A DNA stretch of 64,000 bases from AP-15 sp963781215. GTDB lineage: Bacteria > Pseudomonadota > Alphaproteobacteria > ATCC43930 > CGMCC-115725. Under the pieces are notes generated by a model, which did not search any database, was not told the origin of the DNA, and saw only the letters and a program-made list of their open reading frames with translations. The stretch covers positions 38,688 to 102,687 of the forward strand of contig CAWAFE010000054.1 of assembly GCA_963781215.1 (NCBI GenBank), in the 5' to 3' direction. Made by a program: the position numbers and the translations under genes. Of the stretch, positions 10,084 to 19,147 are shown piece after piece; the first letter of the stretch is position 1, and each line of letters starts with the position of its first letter.

Positions 10084-11715
10084 CTACACCAGCCGCGACT
10101 GGTCGAGGGCTGCGCGCACGAACGAAGTGAAGAGCGGATGCGGCTGGAAGGGCTTCGATTTGAGCTCGGGATGGAACTGCACCCCGATATACCAGGGGTG
10201 GTCGGGCAATTCGACGATCTCCGGCAAAATGCCGTCGGGCGACATGCCCGAGAAGCGCAAGCCAGCGTCCTCGAGGCGGCCGCGATAGCCGATATTGACC
10301 TCGTAGCGGTGGCGGTGGCGCTCGCTGATGCGCGCAGCGCCATCGTATATCGCCGCCGCCCGGCTCCCCGGCGCCAGCAATGCGTCGTAGGCGCCCAGCC
10401 GCATCGTGCCGCCGAGATCCTCGTCCGAATTGCGCCGCTCGATGGTGTTGCCGCGCATCCACTCCGTCATCAACCCGACCACCGGATGCTCGCACGGGCC
10501 GAATTCGGTTGATCCCGCGCCTGAGAGCCCGGCCAAATGCCGCGCCGCCTCGATCACCGCCATCTGCATGCCGAAGCAGATGCCGAAATACGGCACCTGC
10601 CGCTCTCGCGCAAAGCGCGCGGCCTCGATCTTGCCCTCCGAGCCGCGCTCGCCAAAGCCGCCGGGCACCAGGATGCCATGCACGCCTTCGAGCTGGCGCA
10701 CCGCCTCGGCCTCGGCCTCGAACACCTCCGAATCGATCCAGTCGAGATCGACCCCGACATTGTTGGCGATGCCGCCATGGGTCATCGCCTCGGCCAATGA
10801 TTTGTAGCTGTCGGGCAGATGCGTGTACTTGCCGACGATCGCGATCGTGACCCGGCCTTCCGGGCGGTGGATGCGCTCGACGATCTCGCGCCAGCGGTCG
10901 AGGTCGGGCTCGGGGGCCTCGATGCCGAAATGGGCGCAGACCTCGCGGTCGAACCCCTCGGCATGGTAGGCGCCGGGCACCCCATAGATCGTGTCGATGT
11001 CGAGCGCGGGGATCACCCGGCTCTCGCGCAGATTGCAAAACAGTGCGATCTTCTGGCGCGCGCCGGGCGGGATCGACCGGTCGCATCGGCACAAGAGGAT
11101 GTCAGGCTGGATGCCGAGGCCGAGCAGTTCCTTGGTCGAATGCTGGGTCGGCTTGGTCTTCAGCTCGCTGGCGGACGGGATGTAGGGCACCAGGGTCAAA
11201 TGGACGAACATCACCCGCTCGCGCCCGAGCTCGTAGCCGAGCTGGCGAATCGCTTCGAGAAAGGGCAGGCTCTCGATGTCGCCGACGGTGCCGCCGATCT
11301 CGCACAAAACGAAATCCTCGCCGTCGAGGTCGGCCCGAATGAACTCCTTGATCGCGTCGGTTACGTGCGGGATCACCTGGACCGTAGCGCCTAGATATTC
11401 GCCGCGCCGCTCGCGGCCGATCACCGTCGAATAGATGCGCCCGGTGGTGACCGAATCGCTGCGCCGTGCGGCGACCCCGACAAATCGCTCGTAATGGCCG
11501 AGGTCGAGGTCGGTCTCCGCACCGTCGTCGGTGACGTAGACCTCGCCGTGCTGATAGGGGCTCATCGTGCCCGGATCGACGTTGAGGTAGGGGTCGAGCT
11601 TGCGCAGCCGGACCCGGAAGCCGCGGGCCTGGAGCAATGCGCCCAGGGCCGCCGCCGACAAACCCTTGCCGAGAGATGAGACCACGCCGCCGGTAATGAA
11701 GATGAACCGCGTCAT
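10084..11715 (-). CDS. pyrG: CTP synthase
   Basis: Glutamine-dependent amination of UTP to CTP. The 543-residue protein is full length. The N-terminal synthetase domain opens MTRFIFITGGVVSSLGKG with LDPYLNVDPGTMSPYQHGEV. The C-terminal class I glutaminase domain holds the nucleophile Cys in YFGICFGMQMAVIEAAR, and the His/Glu pair near QFHPELKSKP. It follows secG after about 50 bases. In many alphaproteobacteria the order secG, pyrG, kdsA, eno is kept, as here. Confidence 0.97.
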   Translation of the reverse strand: MTRFIFITGGVVSSLGKGLSAAALGALLQARGFRVRLRKLDPYLNVDPGTMSPYQHGEVYVTDDGAETDLDLGHYERFVGVAARRSDSVTTGRIYSTVIGRERRGEYLGATVQVIPHVTDAIKEFIRADLDGEDFVLCEIGGTVGDIESLPFLEAIRQLGYELGRERVMFVHLTLVPYIPSASELKTKPTQHSTKELLGLGIQPDILLCRCDRSIPPGARQKIALFCNLRESRVIPALDIDTIYGVPGAYHAEGFDREVCAHFGIEAPEPDLDRWREIVERIHRPEGRVTIAIVGKYTHLPDSYKSLAEAMTHGGIANNVGVDLDWIDSEVFEAEAEAVRQLEGVHGILVPGGFGERGSEGKIEAARFARERQVPYFGICFGMQMAVIEAARHLAGLSGAGSTEFGPCEHPVVGLMTEWMRGNTIERRNSDEDLGGTMRLGAYDALLAPGSRAAAIYDGAARISERHRHRYEVNIGYRGRLEDAGLRFSGMSPDGILPEIVELPDHPWYIGVQFHPELKSKPFQPHPLFTSFVRAALDQSRLV

Positions 11716-11765
11716 GGAATTTCAGTCTACAGCATCGGGCGGCAGCATCCCATTGGTAAATTCGC

Positions 11766-12134
11766 TCATCGCGCGAGCGGTGGGCTCGGCTGTGAGGGCG
11801 CTGCGGGGGCGACCGGGGCAGCCGGTGCGGCCGGCACCGGCGCCGCGGGAGGGGCCGGAGCGACCGGCCCGGCGGGCGAACCCTGGTCGATGATCGAGTG
11901 CGGCGCCCGCTCGCGGTTGTGGATGACCACCAGCAGGATGCTCGTTGCAAAGAATGCCACGGCGAGGCCCGCGGTTACCCGCGTCAAGAGGTTCGCCGTC
12001 GACCGGCCGGTCATGAAGCCCGACATGCCGCCGCCGCCCATGCCGAGCGCCCCGCCTTCGCTCTTCTGCAGCAGAATGACCCCGACCAGCGCGAGCGCGA
12101 TCAGGATGTGGACGACGAGCAGCAAAATGGTCAT
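11766..12134 (-). CDS. secG: Preprotein translocase subunit SecG
   Basis: Small accessory subunit of the SecYEG channel. The 122-residue protein has two membrane segments (TILLLVVHILIALALVGVILL and LAVAFFATSILLVVIH). Between them is the conserved loop LLQKSEGGALGMGGGGMSGF, and then a Pro/Ala-rich cytoplasmic-type tail that varies between species. Located between the short-chain dehydrogenase and pyrG. Confidence 0.92.
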   Translation of the reverse strand: MTILLLVVHILIALALVGVILLQKSEGGALGMGGGGMSGFMTGRSTANLLTRVTAGLAVAFFATSILLVVIHNRERAPHSIIDQGSPAGPVAPAPPAAPVPAAPAAPVAPAAPSQPSPPLAR

Positions 12135-12227
12135 GGGTGGAGGAACCGGGCGAGGCAGTTCGAGGAGCAGGACAGCATTTAATCGCTCGGCGCCCGGATG
12201 GCCAGCGTCGGGGCCGAGCGCCGTTGC

Positions 12228-12980
12228 CTACTGCGCCGACATGCCGCCGTCTACCGCGAGCACCGCGCCGGTGATGAACGAGGCCTCTGGCGAGCACAGG
12301 AAGAGCACCGCCGCCGCCACATCCTCCGGCGTGCCCGCGCGCCGCAATGGCACGGCCGAGGCAAGCTCCGCCTTCGCGAGATGGAAGTGGCTCATGAACA
12401 GCGCGTCCATCGCTCCCTCGATCGCCGCCGGGCAGACGGCGTTGATGCGGATACCGTGCCGGGCGGCCTCGAGCGCGGCGGACCGGGTCAGGCCGATCAC
12501 CGCGTGCTTGCTGGCGGCGTAAAGGCTTCGCTCGCGCGAGCCGACCAGACCCGCCAGCGACGAAGTGTTGACGATCGCGCCGCCGCCGGTCTTCAGCATC
12601 GCCTGGATCTCATATTTCAGGCAGACAAAGACACCCTTGACGTTAGTGTCGACGACTTCCCGGTAATGCGCCTCGGTCTCGTCGATGATCGGCGACAGCG
12701 AGATCATCCCGGCATTATTGAATGCCGCGTCGAGCCGGCCGTATTCGTCGATAGCCCGGCCGACAAGACCGCCCACCTCGGCTTCGACCGAGACGTCGGT
12801 GCGCACGAAGAGCCCCTCTCCGCCTCCTTGCCGGATCGCCTGCACCGTCTCTTCGCCCTCCTTCTCCCGCCTTCCGGCAACGACGACCTTGGCGCCCTCT
12901 CGGGCAAACGCGACGGCGGCGGCGCGCCCGATCCCGGAGGTGCCGCCGGTCACCAGCGCGATCTTGCCGTCGAACCGCAT
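12228..12980 (-). CDS. Short-chain dehydrogenase/reductase (SDR)
   Basis: The 250-residue protein is a classical SDR. It has the Gly-rich cofactor site TGGTSGIG near residue 12, NNAG near residue 90, and the catalytic Ser-Tyr-Lys set in NTSSLAGLVGSRERSLYAASK. Arg-rich AGRREKEGEE after the second strand suggests NADP(H) preference. The substrate cannot be deduced. It starts 4 bases after the tpiA stop, so it is probably co-transcribed, although it is not a usual partner of tpiA. I start at MRFDGKIALVTGG. Confidence 0.9.
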   Translation of the reverse strand: MRFDGKIALVTGGTSGIGRAAAVAFAREGAKVVVAGRREKEGEETVQAIRQGGGEGLFVRTDVSVEAEVGGLVGRAIDEYGRLDAAFNNAGMISLSPIIDETEAHYREVVDTNVKGVFVCLKYEIQAMLKTGGGAIVNTSSLAGLVGSRERSLYAASKHAVIGLTRSAALEAARHGIRINAVCPAAIEGAMDALFMSHFHLAKAELASAVPLRRAGTPEDVAAAVLFLCSPEASFITGAVLAVDGGMSAQ

Positions 12981-12984
12981 CGGC

Positions 12985-13729
12985 CTAGCCACAGCAGCGC
13001 GCGATCGCCCAGAAATCGTCGGCGTTGAGGCTGGCGCCGCCGACGAGCGCGCCATCGACCTCGTCGAGGCCGAGAATCTGGGCGGCGTTTCCCGGATTGA
13101 CCGAGCCGCCGTAGAGGATGCGCGTCTCGGCCGGGATGCGGGCGCGAATCTCGGCGTGCATCGCGGCGATGTCGTCTGTGGTCGCGGTCAACCCGGTGCC
13201 GATCGCCCAGACCGGCTCGTAGGCGACGACCAGAGCCTCAGGCATGGCTCCCTCGGGCATCGATCCGGCGAGCTGCGCGGCGACGATCTCGGCCGCCTTC
13301 CCGGCCTCGCGCTGCTCGCGGGTCTCGCCGACGCACAGCACCGCGGCGAGCCCGGCCCGTGCCGCGGCGACCATCTTGGCGCGAACCGCCGTGTCGGTCT
13401 CGCCATGCCCGTGTCGGCGCTCCGAATGGCCGAGGATGACATGGGTGCACCCGGCGTCGGTCAGCATCTCGGCGCTGATGTCGCCGGTGAAGGCGCCCTT
13501 CGCCATGGCGTGGCAATCCTGTCCGCCGAGGGCGATGCCGCTGCCGGCGAGGATCTCGCGCACCGCCGCCAGCAATGTCGCCGGCGGACAGACCAACAGC
13601 TCGCAGGCCGGCCCGCGCGCCGCCGGCCGCCCTGCGGCGCTCGGCGATGCCGCGGGCCAAGGCCAGGCCGTCAGCGCGCAACCCGTTCATCTTCCAATTA
13701 CCGGCGACCAGCTTCCCCCGATTCGCCAT
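12985..13729 (-). CDS. tpiA: Triose-phosphate isomerase, one frameshift
   Basis: Interconverts dihydroxyacetone phosphate and glyceraldehyde 3-phosphate. The N-terminus MANRGKLVAGNWKMNG (catalytic Lys) is in one frame. The rest, from CELLVCPPATLLAAVREIL through ILGHSERR (catalytic His) and AYEPVWAIGTG (catalytic Glu) to the phosphate loop ILYGGSVNPGNA, is in another. The change falls at about 13606-13612 in a GC-rich run and needs one base removed. All catalytic residues are present, so the gene is probably intact in the organism. It is divergent from ppiD. Confidence 0.9.
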
Positions 13730-13769
13730 CAGACCTCTCCGTCTTCGAGACCCCTTGCCCGACCCGTTG

Positions 13770-13798
13770 TTGCGGCTTTGCCGGCGTGTCTTTATATC
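13770..13798 (+). promoter_or_regulatory. Candidate sigma-70 promoter for ppiD
   Basis: TTGCGG (13770-13775) and TATATC (13793-13798) are separated by 17 bases, in the divergent tpiA-ppiD gap and about 60 bases before the ppiD ATG. Match and spacing are good for a high-GC genome. Not tested. Confidence 0.45.
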
Positions 13799-13858
13799 AA
13801 ACTCGGCATTCGGGTGCGTCGGGCGGCCCGACCGGTCATTAAGAGGCCATCAGCCTCC

Positions 13859-15738
13859 ATGCTTCAAGCCATCCGCTCCCGAGCGTCGTCCGTCGTCGTC
13901 AAGGCCCTGTTCGTGTTGCTGATCCTCACTTTCGGGATCTGGGGCATCGGCGACATCTTCCGCAACCGCTCGCCCGAGACGGTGGTCGCGACCGTCGGCG
14001 ACCGCAGCATCCGCGCCGAGGAGCTGCAAACGGCGCTGCGCCCGGTGATGGAGCGGCTGAACGCCCGGCTCGGTGGCCCTATCGATTTGCAGGAGGCAAA
14101 GAAGCTCGGTGTTATCGACGAGGTGCTGCGCTCGCTGATCGACAGCAGCCTGCTCGATCAGGAAGCGGCTAGGCTGCAGCTCGAGGTCTCGGACGACGTG
14201 ATCCGCAACTCGATCACCCGGAACCCGAACTTCAAAGGGACGGACGGCGCGTTCGATCCCGCCGCCTTCAGGGCCTTGCTCGGGGCCAATCATCTGACCG
14301 AGGACCAGTACGTCGCGCGCATGCGCGCCGACATCCCGCGGCAGGACATTTTGCTGGCGGTGGCGGCGGGGGTGGCGGCGCCGGCGCCGATGGTCGACGC
14401 GCTCTACCGCTACCGCAACGAGAAGCGGGTGGCGGACGTCGTTGCACTACCGAATGTCGGGGCGGGGGATGTCGGGCAGCCGAGCGAGGATGAGCTGACC
14501 AAGTTCTACGACGCGCACCAGGATTTGTTCCGCGCGCCCGAATACCGCAGCTTTACTTTGGTCAGCCTCGCGCCCTCGGATCTCGCCCAGGGCATCGAGA
14601 TCCCCGAAGCCAGGCTCAAGGACGAGTACGATCAGCGCCAGGACGAATTCGTGCTTCCCGAACGGCGCGACGTGCAGCAGATCCTCGCTCCTTCGGAGGA
14701 GAAGGCGAAGGAGGCCGCCTCGGCACTCGCCGCCGGTAAGGATTGGAAGGAGGTCGCGACCACGATCGCCGGACAGAACCCCGAGACGATCGATCTCGGC
14801 CTGATGAAGCGCGACGAGATGCCCAAGCAACTGGCCGACATCGCCTTCGAGCTTCCGCTCGACAAGCCGAGCGATCCGATCCAGTCGCCGCTGGGCTGGC
14901 ATATCCTGCGCGTCGTCAAGATCGAGCCGCCGGCGACGCAGACCTTTGAGGAGGCCAAGGCCAAGCTCGAAGCAGAGGTCGCCCGCCGCGAGGCTGTCGA
15001 CCGCGTCTACAAGATCGCCAACCAGATCGACGATGCGCTCGCCGGCGGCGCCGCGCTCGACGATGCCGCGGCGAAGTTCGGGCTGAAGAAGACCGTGATC
15101 GATGCGGTCGACGAAGGCGGCCAGGACCGCGAGGGCAAGACTGTAACGCTACCCGTAGCGTCGGCCGAGGTGCTGAAGCTCGCCTTCGCCACCGAGCAAG
15201 GCCGGACGAGCCGGGTCACCGAGACCGCCGACGATGCGATCTTCGTGCTGCGCGTCGACAAGGTGACCCCGCCCGAGGTCAGGCCGCTCGCCGAGGTCAA
15301 GGACAAGGCGATCGCCGCCTGGCGCGAGGAGCAACAGCGCGAGCGGGTGACAAAGGAGGCCGCGGCGCTCGCCGCCGCGGTCACGCCGGACAAGACATTG
15401 GCGGCGCTCGCCGCCGAGAAGGGATTGAAGGTAACGACGACGGCCCCCTTCCTGCGCAGCCCTGGCCGCGAGGCGGCGCTCGCCCCGGCGCTCGTCGCCA
15501 AGCTTTTCGCCGCCAAGCCCGGCGAGGCCGTCACCGCCCAGGACGCGACTGGCTCCTACCTCGCCCAGCTGACCCAGGTGCAGACGCCGGACAAGATCCC
15601 GGAAGGCGCCGCGGAGAGCCTGTCGCGCGAGCTTGACCGCCGGCGCTGCAACGAGATCTCGGCGACGAGTTCACCCAGGCGCTGCGCCCGCATTTCCCGG
15701 TCGACATCAAGCGCGCCGTCCTCGACCAGATGTTCTGA
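13859..15738 (+). CDS. ppiD: Peptidyl-prolyl isomerase PpiD/SurA-like, membrane-anchored; C-terminal frameshift
   Basis: Periplasmic folding factor anchored in the inner membrane. The protein starts MLQAIRSRASSVVVKALFVL with one membrane segment (ALFVLLILTFGIWGIGDIF). It continues with a SurA-N-like region (QEAKKLGVIDEVLRSLIDSSLL) and a parvulin domain (ERRDVQQILAPSEEKAKEAAS to SPLGWHILRVVKIEPP). The last about 30 residues are in another frame: DLGDEFTQALRPHFPVDIKR to AVLDQMF and a stop at 15738. An indel at about 15640-15650 is therefore likely; the uncorrected frame runs on into trpE(G). Convergent with trpE(G). Confidence 0.85.
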
Positions 15739-15753
15739 CCGGCGATCGCAAGA

Positions 15754-17901
15754 TCAGATCGCCGACAGCACCGCGGCGATGATCGGCATGCCGACCTCGC
15801 CGGGCGACGTCATCACCAATTCCGGATGAAACTGGACGGCTGATATAGGGAGATGGTCGTGCTCGACCGCCATGATCACGCCGTCCGCGGTTTCGGCGGT
15901 GACCGACAAAACCGCCGGCAGGTTGCCGCGCCTGGCACAAAGCGAATGGTAGCGGCCGACGGCGAATTCCTTGGGGAGATCGCGCAGCAACCGGCCGCCG
16001 AGCACCCGGACCGGCGACGGCTTGCCGTGCATCGGGGTGTGCAGCACGTCGAGCGCGCCGCCAAAATATTCGACGATCCCTTGCAGGCCGAGGCAGACGC
16101 CGAACACCGGCAGCCGGCGCTCGACCAGCAGCCCCAGGGTTTCGTCCATCGCGAAATCGCAAGGCCGTCCCGGCCCCGGCGACAGCACGACGAGATCGAA
16201 AGCCGCCCCCCGCCGTAATTCCGCGCGCGCCAGGCCGGGCCGCATGGTCACCACCTCGGCGCCCGTCGTGCGGATGTAATTGGCGAGCGTATGCACGAAC
16301 AAATCTTCGTGGTCGATCAGCAGCACCCTGCGCCCCTTGCCGGCCGCCGCCGCCGTCGAAGGCGCCGCCGCGGGAGCGGGCGACCGCCCCCGGATCGCGC
16401 CGAACAGCGCGGCCGCCTTGAGCCGGGTCTCGGCCTCTTCCGCTTGCGCATCGCTGTCGTAGAGCAGCGTCGCGCCGGCGCGCACCTCGGCCACCCCGTC
16501 CTGCATGCGGATCGTGCGCAGGGTGAGGCCGGTGTTCATGTTGCCGTCGAAGGTCACCCGCCCGATCGCACCCCCATACCAGCGGCGCGAGGAGCGCTCC
16601 TCCTCCTCGATAAAGCGGATCGCCCAGAGCTTGGGCGCGCCGGTCACGGTCACCGCCCAGGCGTGGCTCAAGAAGCCGTCGAGCGCGTCGAATTCCGCCG
16701 CCAATTCGCCCTCGACATGGTCGACGGTGTGAATGAGGCGCGAATACATCTCGATCTGGCGGCGGCCGATGACCCGCACGCTGCCCGGCACCGACACCCG
16801 CGACTTGTCGTTGCGGTCGACATCGGTGCACATCGTCAGCTCGCTCTCGTCCTTCACCGAATTGAGGAGCTCGCGGATGCGCTCGGCATCCTCGATCGGG
16901 TCGCGGCCGCGGGCGATGGTGCCGCTGATCGGGCAGGTCTCGATCCGCCTGCCTTCGACGCGGACATACATCTCGGGCGAAGCGGCGACCAGAAACTCGC
17001 CCTCTCCGAGATTGATCAGCGCGCCATAGGGCGCCGGGTTGGCCTGCCGCAGCCGCTGAAAGACCGTGCTCGGCGGGTCGGCGCAGGCATCGGCGAAGAG
17101 CTGGCCGACCACGACCTCGAAGAGATCGCCGCGCGCGAAGGCCGCCCGCGCCCGCTCGACCAGGGCGGCATATTCGCCGGGGCCGTGGTCGCTCTCCTTC
17201 GGCCGCGACGAAGGGGCGCGGTCGAGACGATAGGGAGCCGGTTCTATCGCGCGCGCCAGCCCCGCCGTCGACCGGCCGCTCGCTTCGAATTCATAACGGT
17301 GGATTTCCGAGACCTGGCGCATGTGGTCGACGACCAGGATCTCGTCCGGGAGATAGAGGACGAGGTCGCGCTGGTCGTCGGGGCGCGGCAGCCGCAGCCG
17401 CATCGGCTCGAACTGAAACACGAGGTCGTAGCCGAAGGCGCCGTAGAACCCGAGATGCTGGTCTTCGGCGCTGCCGAACAGATCGACCAGCGCCCGCAAT
17501 ACCGAGAACACCGAAGGCTGCCGGCTGCGCTGCTCTTCCGGGAAGCGCTCCTCGCTTTCGTCGATTTCGCCGGAAATGCGGTCGTCGCTCTCGGGCCGAA
17601 GCGTGACCGCGGCGAGGCCGGCGAGCGTGTCGGCGACGGCCGGCAGCAACACGCGGCCACGCTGGTTCAACGCCTCCAGTGAAAACCCGCGGCCACGCGC
17701 GGTGAACACCAGCGGCGGGTCGACAAAGCCCATATCCCAGCGCGAATAGCGGCCGGGAAACTCGAAGCTCGACGAGAACAGCACGCCGCGCCGGCTGTCG
17801 AGCGCGTCGGCGAGCGCATTGTCGGCCGGCCCGTAGACCCGGCTCTCGACCTCGCGCCTGACGCGGATGCCGCCCTTTGTGACGTAGCTGGTATGCTGCA
17901 T
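15754..17901 (-). CDS. trpE(G): Fused anthranilate synthase, TrpE-TrpG
   Basis: Makes anthranilate from chorismate and glutamine, the first step of tryptophan synthesis. The 715-residue protein joins component I (residues 1 to about 500; LPISGT-like PISGTIARGRDP, CTDVDRNDKSRV, GGAIGRVTFDGNMNTGLTLR) to a class I glutaminase (from about 525; nucleophile Cys in FGVCLGLQGIVEYFG, His/Glu in VQFHPELVMTSPGEVG). This single-chain form is known from Rhizobium, Azospirillum and relatives. An attenuator with a Trp-rich leader lies directly upstream. It converges with ppiD, the two stops being 15 bases apart. Confidence 0.95.
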   Translation of the reverse strand: MQHTSYVTKGGIRVRREVESRVYGPADNALADALDSRRGVLFSSSFEFPGRYSRWDMGFVDPPLVFTARGRGFSLEALNQRGRVLLPAVADTLAGLAAVTLRPESDDRISGEIDESEERFPEEQRSRQPSVFSVLRALVDLFGSAEDQHLGFYGAFGYDLVFQFEPMRLRLPRPDDQRDLVLYLPDEILVVDHMRQVSEIHRYEFEASGRSTAGLARAIEPAPYRLDRAPSSRPKESDHGPGEYAALVERARAAFARGDLFEVVVGQLFADACADPPSTVFQRLRQANPAPYGALINLGEGEFLVAASPEMYVRVEGRRIETCPISGTIARGRDPIEDAERIRELLNSVKDESELTMCTDVDRNDKSRVSVPGSVRVIGRRQIEMYSRLIHTVDHVEGELAAEFDALDGFLSHAWAVTVTGAPKLWAIRFIEEEERSSRRWYGGAIGRVTFDGNMNTGLTLRTIRMQDGVAEVRAGATLLYDSDAQAEEAETRLKAAALFGAIRGRSPAPAAAPSTAAAAGKGRRVLLIDHEDLFVHTLANYIRTTGAEVVTMRPGLARAELRRGAAFDLVVLSPGPGRPCDFAMDETLGLLVERRLPVFGVCLGLQGIVEYFGGALDVLHTPMHGKPSPVRVLGGRLLRDLPKEFAVGRYHSLCARRGNLPAVLSVTAETADGVIMAVEHDHLPISAVQFHPELVMTSPGEVGMPIIAAVLSAI

Positions 17902-17962
17902 GTGGATCCCCTCCAGGCCGAGGCGCTTCGGGAGATCCGGGAAGGTTCGCCTTGAACTGAAC

Positions 17963-18032
17963 AGGCCGCCCGGAGCTCCGAGGCGGCCTGTGCCAAAAAT
18001 CAGATGGCCGCCATTCTCAGACGGGCCACCAC
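17963..18032 (-). promoter_or_regulatory. Transcription attenuator of trpE(G)
   Basis: The leader RNA (minus strand) can form three alternative stems. Segment 1 (18024-18030, GGUGGCC, overlapping the Trp codons) pairs with segment 2 (18003-18009, GGCCAUC). Segment 2 (18006-18012, GGCGGCC) also pairs with segment 3 (17982-17988, GGCCGCC). Segment 3 (17982-17989) pairs with segment 4 (17963-17970), giving a perfect 8-bp stem around a self-complementary CGGAGCTCCG core. That is the pause/antiterminator/terminator logic of trp attenuation. The terminator stem lacks a strong U run (GUUCAGUUC follows), so termination efficiency is uncertain. Confidence 0.75.
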
Positions 18033-18061
18033 CAAGCTGCTGCGTGCGCGATGCGAACCAT
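18017..18061 (-). CDS. trpL: trp leader peptide
   Basis: A 14-codon frame encodes MVRIAHAAAWWWPV and a TGA stop. Three consecutive Trp codons sit where a stalled ribosome would cover segment 1 of the downstream hairpin set. It lies about 115 bases before the trpE(G) start on the same strand. Leader peptides with WWW precede trpE(G) in rhizobia, so the assignment follows an established pattern. The frame is too short for automatic gene callers. No strong ribosome site is visible before the ATG. Confidence 0.85.
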   Translation of the reverse strand: MVRIAHAAAWWWPV

Positions 18062-18166
18062 GGTCACGAACTTAGCCGCTCGGGCCGTCCACCGCAACCA
18101 CTTTCGGCCGCCCGACGGCTGCTGCCGCCCGACGGCCCCCTTTCATGCGGCGGTACGATCAGCCGG

Positions 18167-18883
18167 TCACAACCCCTTGCACTGCCCGCTCTTGTGGCCG
18201 GTCACCGTGTTCGGGACGCCAAAATCATCCGGGGCAGGCGTGTTGGCCACGCAGGTCAGATTGCCTCCGATCAAATTTTCTCCGACCACATCATTTGGGG
18301 CGCCGCCCGTAGTGGTGTTCCCACTCAGGAGCACGTTGGAGCCCACTATATTGACGACCACTTCGATCGGTCCGCTCTGCGTCCCGGAGATCGTGAGGCT
18401 GCCGATGATATTTGCGTTCGTGATGAGTATTCCGTTGATCGTCCCGACCAGCATGACGTTTGTGCCGACCGTACCTTCGAGCCCGTCGTCCAAGGCGGTA
18501 CACGCTGCCTTCAAGCTCGACGTGCAAATCGACCCGTTACCCTGGATCTCGACATGCAAGGCGTTATTGGACGATACGCTGCCGTTCACGGTCCCGCCGA
18601 GGATCCTTAGGGTCGCGCCTGCCGTGACTAGTACGTTACCTTGAACGACTGCCCCGGTGTTGAGATTTAAGAACCCTTGGTCGGTCACATTGCCTGTGAC
18701 GGTTACTCCGGCGCCGAGCGAGCAGCTCGGATTGCTGCTCGGCACGAGCACATTGATGTAGGTCCCCGCCGGCAGCGATGCGCCGGTGCAAGTTGTGGTT
18801 TGCGGCTGCGCGCTCGCGGGAGCGCCGGCGAGCGCAATACCAACGGCAGTTGCCGCAATAAAGCTCCAGTACAGCTTCCTCAT
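18167..18883 (-). CDS. Secreted protein, unrecognised family A (paralogue 1)
   Basis: The 238-residue protein has a clear signal peptide (KLYWSFIAATAVGIALAGAP, cleavage after ASA). The mature part is Gly/Val/Thr/Asn-rich with regular short strands such as VTVTGNVTDQGFLNLNTGAV, resembling the turns of a beta-helix or bactofilin-like fold. It ends in a Cys-containing motif: LTCVANTPAPDDFGVPNTV, then TGHKSGQCKGL. The neighbour at 19148-19771 shares the signal peptide layout, the repeat style and this C-terminal motif. Function is unknown; an exported structural or surface role is an inference. Only the paralogy and export are well supported. Confidence 0.75.
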   Translation of the reverse strand: MRKLYWSFIAATAVGIALAGAPASAQPQTTTCTGASLPAGTYINVLVPSSNPSCSLGAGVTVTGNVTDQGFLNLNTGAVVQGNVLVTAGATLRILGGTVNGSVSSNNALHVEIQGNGSICTSSLKAACTALDDGLEGTVGTNVMLVGTINGILITNANIIGSLTISGTQSGPIEVVVNIVGSNVLLSGNTTTGGAPNDVVGENLIGGNLTCVANTPAPDDFGVPNTVTGHKSGQCKGL

Positions 18884-18950
18884 CTTTAATATCCTCCGTC
18901 TACCGGTCCGTGATGTCGCGGCAGGTTCGCCGGACCGATCGGACCTGCCC
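18884..18950 (-). promoter_or_regulatory. Conserved leader shared by the two secreted paralogues (copy 1)
   Basis: The bases before paralogue 1 closely match those before paralogue 2 (19772-19836). Both contain GATCGGTCCG, CGACATCA, and GACGGAGGA or TACGGAGGA just before the start codon. Here GGCAGGT and ACCTGCC form a hairpin stem. Conservation outside coding sequence suggests a duplicated regulatory leader or a recent duplication. Confidence 0.55.
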
Positions 18951-19012
18951 TTCCTTCGTACGAATGGCGTTTTAAGCGGGCGGCGTTGCCCTATATCGGT
19001 CAGCGCAACGCC

Positions 19013-19147
19013 TCATGCTATGGCGAGCCGTTCGGGCCACAATCCGGAACATTGCCCAGTCTTGGTGCCGCCGACCGAATTCGGAACGCCACTGCCCACG
19101 GGCGCCAGCGAGTTGCCCGAACGATTAAGTGCACAATAATCAGCTGC
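19013..19147 (-). pseudogene. Loose third copy of the family A C-terminal domain
   Basis: Immediately after the stop codon of paralogue 2, and in the same frame, the sequence continues AADYCALNRSGNSLAPVGSG, then VPNSVGGTKTGQCSGL and a stop at 19013. This matches the C-terminal motif of both paralogues (PAP..x..G.PN.V.G...GQC.GL). There is no start codon or signal peptide. It looks like a tandem duplication of the 3' end of paralogue 2, or the tail of an older gene deleted down to its end. Read-through of one TGA would append it as a second C-terminal domain. Confidence 0.7.

Noticed and set aside
9107..11092. 661-residue fusion of kdsA with an upstream extension
   Set aside because: The extension is antisense-frame pyrG sequence plus the translated repeat (HCERSEAISSRR); kdsA starts at MTPRHVTVGD.
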